Assembly: GCF_000186865.1 (NCBI RefSeq)
Contig: NW_008705611.1
Span: 1 to 18,291 of the forward strand
Source of the DNA: Aureococcus anophagefferens
Taxonomy: Eukaryota; Sar; Pelagophyceae; Pelagomonadales; Pelagomonadaceae
Direction: 5' to 3'
Length of the DNA: 18,291 bases
Positions within the stretch are counted from its first letter, which is position 1, and every line of letters starts with the position of its first letter. The translations under genes were made by a program, and so were the position numbers. Below are positions 1-7,300 of this stretch, piece after piece. The notes beneath the pieces were generated by a model, which was not told the origin of the DNA, did no database searches, and saw only the letters and a list, made by a program, of their open reading frames with translations.

Positions 1-605
1 CGGACGCGGAGCGGGCCTCGCGCGACCGCTCCGCCGCGTCGGCCGCCGGCGGCGCGGCCATCGCGCCGCGGCCGCCGGCGGAGCTGCCGCCCGCGCGGCC
101 GCCGAAGCGCCGGGGCGTCCGGGCCCCCACGCTCATGCGGAAGGTGTCCGTCGAGGACGTCGCGGCGGCCGACATCCAGAAGCTCGCGCGGGGCAAGTCG
201 ACGCGGAGCACGCCGCGGGGCACGCCCGACGCGCCGCCGTGGCCGGCGTCGCCGCGGCCCTGCGCGGCCTGCGGCGCGCTGGTCCGAGACCGCGACGCCG
301 CGCGCGAGGAGCTCGCGGCGGCGCGCGCCGTCTGGGCCGCGGAGAAGGCCGCGCTCGTCGCCGCGCTCCAGAAGGCGAGCGCCGCGCTCGCGCGGTCGCC
401 GACGAAGTCGCCGGCGCCGCGGCGCTCGCGCCCGTCCTTCGACGACGACGGCGGGGGCCTGCCCCAGATAGACGCGCGCGGGCCGACGCCGTCGAAGCTC
501 CGGGCGCTCCGCGCGCGGAAGCTCGGGAGGTCGCCCGCGAGCTCGCCGACGCGCGAGGCGAGCTCGCCGGCGCGCCAAGCGACGCTCCCCGGGCCCCGCT
601 ACTAG
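1..605 (+). CDS. C-terminal part of an unrecognised IQ-motif, Ser/Pro-rich protein
   Basis: The frame is open from base 3 to a TAG at 603-605 with no start needed inside the window, so this is the last 200 residues of a gene that begins upstream. I do not recognise the family. Visible features, numbered in the fragment: an IQ calmodulin-binding motif with perfect spacing (IQKLARGKSTR, about 58-68); a CxxC pair (CAAC, 87-90); a short Ala/Glu/Arg helix that could form a coiled coil (about 95-128); and a disordered C-terminus with many Ser-Pro and Thr-Pro sites (such as RSPTKSPAP and ASSPTRE), which are typical proline-directed kinase targets. Codons end in G or C almost throughout, supporting real coding. 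An upstream ATG at 135 exists, but the frame stays open and equally GC-biased before it. The gene runs tail to tail into the next one, the two stop codons sharing a CTAG. Calmodulin binding and cytoskeletal or signalling roles are inference only. Confidence 0.6.
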   Translation, partial: DAERASRDRSAASAAGGAAIAPRPPAELPPARPPKRRGVRAPTLMRKVSVEDVAAADIQKLARGKSTRSTPRGTPDAPPWPASPRPCAACGALVRDRDAAREELAAARAVWAAEKAALVAALQKASAALARSPTKSPAPRRSRPSFDDDGGGLPQIDARGPTPSKLRALRARKLGRSPASSPTREASSPARQATLPGPRY

Positions 606-2934
606 TAGCCGTTAGCCCAGTCCGCGACGTCGTCGATGGGCTCGAGCGCGGCCGTCGTGTCCACGTAGACGACCGCGTCGTACTGCTCGGCCATGTTCGA
701 GTCGATGTAGTGGCGCGTGCGCTCGTCGTCGCGGAGGTAGTGGACGCCGACGAAGCGCTGGGGCCGCGTCTCCCGCAGCAGGCCGACGACCCGCGCGTCG
801 TCCGGCAGCGGCCGCCGGAGGTCGACGCACTTGGGGCCCGGGTAATACCGAAAATTGTCGCGGAGCACGCGCTCGCAGGACCCGGGCAGCGCGGGCGCGA
901 GGGTCATGCGCTTCGGTGTGCGCGACCCGTCGGGCATCGCCGTCACCGCGCCCTGGAACGTCGAGAACCCCAGGATGCGCACGGCCGCGCCGAACGTCTC
1001 CCGCGCGAGGTAGCCGACGTTCCACTGCGACCCCGTCGCCGTCTGCCGCCCGTCGCCGACGTGCGAGTTGTGCGCGAAGACGACGATGCGCGGCGGCGCG
1101 CCGTGGATCATCTCGAGCTGGTTCCGCAGCCGCAGCAGCGCGTTCGCCATGTGCTGGTCGCGCACGGACCACGTCACGTCCGGCTCCGTGAGCCTCTTGG
1201 AGTAGAACTGCTGGGCCGACACGACGACCTCGGCGTGCTGCTCCGCGGCGAAGTGGTCCGCGGCGTCGACGCCCGCGTCCCAGTAGTCGTAGCGGTTCGC
1301 CTGGAGCTGGCTCAGCAGCGCCTCGCACGCCGCGCGGAGCGCGTCCGCGTGGTCCGCGGCGCCGCGCGCGTCCGACCGCGCCTCCGACGCGCAGGCGACG
1401 CTGTACTCGTCGGGCGACGAGAAGAGGAACGGCGCCAACGCGTGCTTCGCCGTGTCCGCGACGTGCGGGTCCACGGAGTCGAGGTAGTCGACGACCGCCC
1501 GCGCGGACCGGTCGAGGCAGAAGAGGTCGAGCCCGACGAAGCCGCAGAGCGGCGCGCCCGTACTCGCCGCCGCCTCGTTGTGGGCCCGCATCCACTCCAC
1601 GAAGGCCAGCACCTCCTTGTTCCGCCAGAGCCACGGCGTCGTGCCCTCGGAGCCGTCGCCCGCGACGAAGCCGCGGAGCGCGAGCTCCGCGGAGGCGTCG
1701 CCGCCCTTGCCGCGCACGTAGTCGTCGACGCGCCGGCACGAACTGAAGTCGCCCTCGACGGCGACGACCGTGTAGCCGTAGAGCTCCACGAGGCTCTTGG
1801 CCAACGCGATGCGGATCGCGTAGTAGTCCGCCTGGGCAGCACAAGGGTGATTCAACGTCGCTTCAACGTGAGTGTTCCGCGCGCGCGCGTTCCGGAACAA
1901 GCATCTACGCGTCGAGACCGTCCCGAGAGATGATCGCTCGTCCAAAAATCAGCCGAAACGAGTGGAAAACGGCCGAGAAAGGAGCCTTTGAAGTTGGGCA
2001 TGTCGCTCTCTTGTGCTGCCCCGTAGTCCGCGGTGCCGTGCGTCGACTCGCCCAGGAGGCAGATCTCCGTCTCCGGCCCGACGGCGTCGAGCGCGGCGTC
2101 GATCCACGACGCGCGCCGCCCGCCGCGCTCCGCGTGGTCCAGGTCGCCGTCGTCGAAGGACGCCACGGGCGACCCGTCGTCGAGCGCGACGCCCCAGCGC
2201 CGCTCGCCGGCGTTCCACAGCACCACGACGCCCTCGGCGCACTCGAGGCCGCCGCGGCTCGCGCCCGCGACGACGACGCGCGCGCCGACGAAGAGCCGCT
2301 TCGCGTTCTCCGGCTCCGCGTCGCGCGCGGCCGCGGCCGCCGCGGGCGCGCCCGGCCGCGTCGGCGCGCGCTGGCTGAAGAGGCCCGGCGGCGGCGCGTC
2401 GCTCGAGGAGCCCGACAGCGGCCGCGGCCGGCCCGGCGCGACGCGCTCCGCCGGGTGCTCGCGCGGCGCCTCGCCGGACTCGCCGAGGCTCAGCGCGAGC
2501 GCGCGCGCGACGTCCTCGTCCTCGGCGCCCTCGCTGAGCGCGAGGAGGCGCAGGCTGCACCAGCCGGCCACGGGCGCGCTCAGCCGCGCGCGCTCGACGA
2601 CGCGGCCGCTGCGCAGGACCTCGCGCGTCTCGACCACCAACACCGACGCGCCGAACTTGACCTCCCCGACGGCGCTCGAGTCGAGCGACGCGTCGCCGCG
2701 CACGACGACGCCGCTCTTGCCCGTGACGACGAAGGGCCGCCCCAGCGCCGCGTCGTCGAGCGGCGGCGCGAAGCCCGGGGGCAGCCCCATGGCCGTGCCC
2801 CGCCGGAGCTCCTCCTGGAAGCCGCCGGCGGGCGGCGCGGCGGAGCGATTGCCGCCGAAGAGGCCCGGCGGCGCGCCGATGGTACCCGGGGGCCGGTCCG
2901 GCTCGAGGTCGTCGATGGACAGCTTGATCGTCAT
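602..2934 (-). CDS. Erythromycin esterase-family hydrolase with N-terminal SH3-like and UIM regions (two exons)
   Basis: I read this as join(2934..2032, 1831..602) on the minus strand, giving 710 residues. The ATG at 2934 is the first in frame; the longer open frame above it has only a GTG. Exon 1 ends in LLGESTHGT and exon 2 resumes with ADYYAIRIALAK, rebuilding the family's GExxHG start. The family's putative catalytic positions are present: E296 and H299, R308, E327 in VAVEGDF, and the AHNSH histidines 555/558. The C-terminal block (RFVGVHY, then DAVVYVDTTAALEP) is also typical. N-terminal additions are an SH3-like segment (67-134), a good ubiquitin-interacting motif (EDVARALALSLGES, about 140-153), a second small beta-type segment (about 213-267) and three PPG[LF] motifs (23-26, 53-55, 182-186). 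Bacterial relatives hydrolyse macrolide lactones. In algae the substrate is unknown, and resistance should not be assumed. No signal peptide is evident. The 200-nt intron is a transposon-like insertion, listed separately. Confidence 0.86.
1832..2031 (-). mobile_element. Introner-like non-autonomous DNA transposon acting as an intron
   Basis: On the coding (minus) strand the 9-mer GCGGACTAC occurs at 2031-2023 and again exactly 200 bp later at 1831-1823, as an insertion target duplication would give (8 or 9 bp). Just inside lie terminal inverted repeats: GGGCAGCACAAG at the 5' end and CTTGTGCTGCCC at the 3' end, 12 of 12 matching. The 3' end finishes in CCCAG, giving the AG acceptor. The donor is the first GC of the duplicated host sequence (ACC|GCGGAC), so this is a GC-AG intron. 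Removing 200 nt joins the two exons in phase 0 and restores the ancestral reading frame exactly. This matches the published mechanism for Aureococcus and Micromonas introners, in which the element brings one splice site and the duplicated target supplies the other. Inside are two copies of ACGTTGAA 11 bp apart and a TGTTCC/GGAACA inverted pair. No ORF is present, so it is non-autonomous. Confidence 0.85.
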
Positions 2935-3075
2935 CGTCGCGGTCTCGCGCCGCCACCAGGTGTCGGAGAGGGCGGGCTGCACTCAAATTCGCGAAATCTT
3001 CGGAGCCGACGTTGCATGGGCTGAAACGTCGGGGCGGCCGGAACGTCGCAGAGCGTCGTCGGGATCGCACCAGCC
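2935..3075. promoter_or_regulatory. Divergent intergenic region (esterase / IQ-repeat genes)
   Basis: These 141 bp separate two head-to-head start codons, so they must hold both 5' ends and probably a shared promoter. There is no TATA box. The sequence is less GC-rich around 2981-3003 (ACTCAAATTCGCGAAATCTT) and contains several ACGTCG/ACGTTG-type words. A two-codon open frame (ATG GGC TGA at 3016-3024) lies 51 nt before the plus-strand start and could be a minimal upstream ORF if transcription starts above it. No regulator binding site can be named. Confidence 0.4.
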
Positions 3076-4248
3076 ATGGCGGGTCCCCAGCCGCCCGGCG
3101 GCGCCAAGCCGTCCAAGGTCGAAGGGTCTCCGAGAGCCGCCGTCCCGACGAAGCCCAAGATGAATTCGGCGCAAAAGAAGAAGAAGGAGGTGAACGACAA
3201 TGGCGCTGCGACGATGCTCCAATCCCAGGTTCGGCGGCAGCAAGGGCGGAAGACCGTCGCCGAGCGTCGCGCCGAGAAGGCCGCGCGGGAGGCGGAGATC
3301 AAGCGGCAGAACGCGGAGCAGAAGAAGGCGCGCGCGTCCGTGAGCGCGAAGTCCGACATGGGTTTGAGCGAGGAGACGCTCGCGGCCCGGGAGAAGGTCG
3401 CCGCCGAGAAGGAGGCGGAGAAGAAGCGCAAGCAGGCCGAGTTGGATGCGTTGAACGCGACGCACAAGGACAACCTCGCCGCGACGGGAGCCAAGAGCGA
3501 CATGGGTTTGTCGGAGGAGATGCTCGCGGCTCGGGAGAAGGTCGCCGCGGAGAAAGAGGCCGAGAAGAAGCGCAAGCAGGCCGAGCTCGACGCGTTGAAC
3601 GCGACACACAAGGACAACCTCGCTGCGACGGGGGCCAAGAGCGACATGGGTTTGTCGGAGGAGATGCTCGCGGCTCGGGAGAAGGTCGCCGCGGAGAAGG
3701 AGGCCGAGAAGAAGCGCAAGCAGGCCGAGCTCGACGCGTTGAACGCGACGCACAAGGGCAACCTCGCGGCGACGGGAGCCAAGAGCGACATGGGTTTGTC
3801 GGAGGAGATGCTCGCCGCCCGCGACAAGAAGGCCGCCGAGAGCGCGGCCGACAAGCGGGCCGCCAAGGCGGAGCTCGACGCGTTGAACGCGAAGCACAAG
3901 GACAACCTGGCCAGCACGGGCGCCAAGAGTGAGATGGGCCTCTCGGCCGAGACGCTCGCCGCGCGGGAGGCCGCCGCGGCCGAGAAGAAGCGCCTCGCGG
4001 CCGAGAAGCAGTCGTCGCTCGCTTCCGCCAACGCGCAGCACTCGACGCGCCTGTCCATGACGGGGGCCAAATCCGACATGGGCCTCTCCCCCGAGATGCA
4101 GGCCGCCCGCGAGAAGAAGGCCGCCGAGAGCGCGGCCGACAAGCAGGCCGCCAAGGCCGAGCTCGACGCGTACAACGCAAAGCACAAGAGCGCGCTCTCG
4201 ACGACGGGCTCGAAGACGGACCACACGCTCGTGCGGTCCGCCGAGTAA
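3076..4248 (+). CDS. IQ-motif protein with six 48-residue helical repeats (unrecognised family)
   Basis: The ATG at 3076 has a good context (AGCCATGGCG) and the frame runs 390 residues to TAA. Residues 1-90 are basic and Pro/Lys-rich, with an IQ-like motif (LQSQVRRQQGR, 48-58) followed by a charged helix. Residues 91-378 are six tandem 48-residue units and 379-390 start a seventh (SKTDHTLVRSAE). Each unit reads roughly AKSDMGLSxEMLAAREK, then a Lys/Glu/Ala helix, then AELDALNAxHKDNLAATG. The first three units are almost identical and the last three more diverged. I do not recognise the family. The spacing L-x2-T-x7-L-x8-E-K across each unit junction equals that of actin-binding beta-thymosins, so an actin-monomer-binding or cytoskeletal role is possible but unproven; a plain coiled-coil scaffold is the main alternative. 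There is no signal peptide or membrane span. It is convergent with POLE. Confidence 0.75.
   Translation: MAGPQPPGGAKPSKVEGSPRAAVPTKPKMNSAQKKKKEVNDNGAATMLQSQVRRQQGRKTVAERRAEKAAREAEIKRQNAEQKKARASVSAKSDMGLSEETLAAREKVAAEKEAEKKRKQAELDALNATHKDNLAATGAKSDMGLSEEMLAAREKVAAEKEAEKKRKQAELDALNATHKDNLAATGAKSDMGLSEEMLAAREKVAAEKEAEKKRKQAELDALNATHKGNLAATGAKSDMGLSEEMLAARDKKAAESAADKRAAKAELDALNAKHKDNLASTGAKSEMGLSAETLAAREAAAAEKKRLAAEKQSSLASANAQHSTRLSMTGAKSDMGLSPEMQAAREKKAAESAADKQAAKAELDAYNAKHKSALSTTGSKTDHTLVRSAE
3346..4209 (+). repeat. Tandem 144-bp coding repeat, six full units
   Basis: Units start at 3346, 3490, 3634, 3778, 3922 and 4066, and a partial seventh starts at 4210. Units 2 and 3 differ at about five of 144 positions by eye, mostly at third codon positions. 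Units 4 to 6 differ much more. The period is an exact multiple of three, so copy-number change keeps the frame. The pattern suggests recent unequal exchange or conversion at the 5' end of the array. Confidence 0.92.
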
Positions 4249-4288
4249 GTTCATCCCCTGTGTTCCGAGCGACCTGCTTCCCGGGGGG

Positions 4289-4314
4289 GAGCGCCGTTCT
4301 TAGTTTCGGCGCTC
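4289..4314. other. Perfect hairpin at the POLE stop codon
   Basis: GAGCGCCG at 4289-4296 and CGGCGCTC at 4307-4314 form an 8-bp stem around a 10-nt loop. On the POLE strand the stem starts within the TGA stop codon (4315-4313). The whole gap to the neighbouring stop is only 64 bp, so it lies in the 3' ends of both convergent transcripts. It could influence 3' end formation or be a chance GC-rich palindrome. Confidence 0.4.
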
Positions 4315-7300
4315 AGAGGTAGTTCGCGGGCCCGCCCTCGGGGAGGAAGAAGGCCGTGATCTCCGCGAGCATGAGCATGTCGTAGTGGCCCGCGCAGGCG
4401 TTGACGACGCGGAAGTAGTCGTTGAGCTTGTCCGTGTCGATGTCCGTGACGTACTCGCCCGCGCACTCGCAGGTCTTGCGCATCGTCGTCCGCGCGACGC
4501 GCTTGCACTTGCAGCAGCGCATGTCCTGGACGGCGTAGCGCACGGAGACGGCGTTGACGAGCTCGATGAGCTTGAGCTCGAGCTGCGCCGTGGACAGGGC
4601 GCCGCCGCACTTGGCGCAGGGCACGCGCCGCGGCAGCGGGTCGCCCTTGTCGTCGAGCTCGCGCGCGTCGCCGTTCCGCAGGTCGCGGCCCTTGCACGCG
4701 TGCAGGTCGACGTCGAGCGTCGCGTCGCAGTGCGGGCAGATGACGTTGGCCACGTTGACGGCGATGGGCCGCGGCTTGATGGCCGCCGCGGGCGCGAACT
4801 CGCGGACGCCCAGGTGCGCGAGGAGCAGCCGCCGCGCGCGCTGCACGGCGTCGTCGCAGCGGTCGTCGAGCGCGAGCGCGCGGCAGCAGAGCACGACGAA
4901 GTCGAGGGGCACGGACGTGTGGAGGAAGTCCTTGTGGAGCTCGGCGACGACGCTCAACAACTTGGACGTCGTGAACGACTGCACGAAGTCGCGCGCGTAC
5001 TCGGCGTCGCGCTCCTCGTCGCCCGTCGCCGCGACGAGCGGCTTGTGGAGGAAGGCGCCGACGAGCACGGCGAACCAGTCGCGCGCCGCGTCGGGCAGGC
5101 CGTCGCTCAGGGCCCACTCGGACACGAAGCGGTCCTGCACGGCCGCGGGCGCCTTGAGCAGCTTCTGGACCTGCGAGTCCGCCGACCCCGCCGCCTCCGG
5201 CGAGTCCAGCGCCTCCTGCGAGTCGGGCTCCTCGGGCGCCTCCGCCGCCCCCACGGCCTCCTGCGACTCGTCCTCGTCCGTCGCCTTCTCCTGCGTCAAC
5301 AATTCCTCCTCGTCGTCGCCGAGGATCTCGATGGCGCCGAAGTTGTGGCCGTCGAGCCAGAGCAGCGACTTGAAGTACGCGACGGGCCGCAGATGGAGGA
5401 AGCGGAAGACGGGCCGCGCCGCGACGGTGGAAATCACGAAGTCCATGTGCGACGCCGCGTGCGCCGCGTCCGTCTCGCGCGTGTTGACGACGATGGAGCC
5501 CTCGGACGCGTGGACGACCTTGACGCCCAACCGCCGGAGCTCCGCGACGAGCAGCGCGTGGACGCGGCGCGTCGCCGAGCCCACGAGGCGCCGCAGCGCC
5601 GGGTAGTGGAGCACGCTGCGCTTGTCGTGGAGCCAGCGGTCCACGTGGACGAGGAGCGCGTCCGCGACGGGGTCGCGCTTCGCGGCGACGTCGTCGATCC
5701 ACGCCGCCAGCGCCGCCCGCAGCACGCGAAAGGCGTGGGCGCACTCGCCGTGCGTCGCGTGCCAGCCGCCGCCGTCGTCGAGGTCGCCCGCGTCGTCGAG
5801 CGCGTCGCTGACCATGACCGCGTTGACGCAGGACCCGAAGACGTCCAACTTCACGGACACGGTGCGGTACGCGCCCGGGTGCTCGACGACGCCGCGCTTC
5901 GACGTCGACGGCGCGTCGGCCTTCTGGGCCTTGGACCGCGAAGAAATCACGGAGCCGACCCGGTGGAAGTCGCGGAAGACGATGGGCAGCTCGTCGTCGT
6001 CGTCGCCGATGGACGAGTTGCCGTAGCGGGGCCCGCCGAGATCCGGCGCGTCCGCCTCGGAGGCCCAGAGCACGTGGCGGTGCTTCCGGAGCTCGCGGCC
6101 GAAGACGGCGTCGGCGACGGTGACGAGCGGCGCCGCGCCGAGGTTGCCGAGCGGCACGTTGCCGAAGGCTCCCAGCGTCCGCCGCTCCGCGAGCCAGCCG
6201 GGCACGCGCGCGATGCCCTCGAGCAAAGCCTTGCAGGCGTGGGACTGCCAGCCGAGGAGCGGGTAGTCGCAGTCCGCCTCGCGGAAGGGCACCTCGACGT
6301 TCGCGAAGTCGCCGAGCGACGGCAGCGACCGCCGCAAGCTCGCCGCGGAGCTCGACGACTCGACGATGACGACGGTCGGGCCCCGGCGGTCCGCCGCGTA
6401 GGACGCCAGGGCCGTCGACGCCGCGGCGAGCGCCGAGCTCTCGTGCTTGGCGACCTCCGCGCGGTCGACGGTCAGCGGGCCGAACTCCCGTTGCGTCTCG
6501 CCGTCGTCCGCGTCGTCGCGGCCCGAGATGACGTCCCAGGTGCGCTTCAGCGCCGGCGGCCGGTCGCCCTTCTTCGCCTTGGGGTCGCCCAAGACCAGCG
6601 ACGCGAGCGCGGGCTTGAGGGACCCGTCGTCCTTGGACCGCTCGAGCATCGCGAGGCCGACGAGGCACCGGCCCGTCCGCGCGCAGACGCTGTGGTAGAG
6701 GTAGCAGACCTTGACGGGCACGCCCGGGCCGTCGTCGAGCAAGCCGTAGCCCTCGGACGCCGGAAGGTCGGCGAGCTCGAGGTCCTCCGCGGCGACGGAC
6801 TGAGCGCCCTTCGCGAGGCGCGCCTCCGTCGCCTTGGCCGCGGACGGCGCGAGGCGGCACGTGCCCCCCACGGAGAGCAAACTCCGGTACCAGTCCGGCG
6901 CCAGGCGCTCGTAGACGCCGTCGAGGCCCGGGTGGTGGAGGAAGCGCGCGAGCGCGCCGTCGTGCGCGTCGACGTCGCGCGCGGCCGCGCGGAGCTCCAA
7001 CAGCTGCGCGCCGCGCCGGAGCTCGTCGCCGGGGACCGTGAGGTTGGGCGCCTTGCGGCCGCCGAAGGTGTCGCGGGCGATCTTGAGGCACGCCTCGTTG
7101 GACGACGACACGTAGAGCGTCTTCGCGACGGAGACGGCGACGCGCTGGAGGTGCCCCACGTCCGTGACGACGAACGCGTTCAACAGGCCCGGCGTCTCCG
7201 TGTCGCGCAGCTCGAGGACGCGCCAGGTGCCGCGCGTGAGGGACCGCGTCGACTGCTTGACGAGGTCGCTGACGTTGAGGCGCTTGCCCGGGCCCTTCTT

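Noticed and set aside
1852..2031. Reading the esterase exon 1 frame through to its stop as a separate protein
   Set aside because: The read-through tail after GESTHGTADYG comes from the inserted element. Splicing at the duplicated target restores the family domain.
602..2934. Antibiotic-resistance gene (macrolide esterase) acquired from bacteria
   Set aside because: The family match is real, but the intron, the native codon bias and the UIM/SH3-like extension point to a resident eukaryotic gene. Substrate and resistance cannot be inferred.
3346..4209. Regularly spaced repeat as a CRISPR array
   Set aside because: The 144-bp units are contiguous, in frame and coding, with no unique spacers. 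The genome is eukaryotic.
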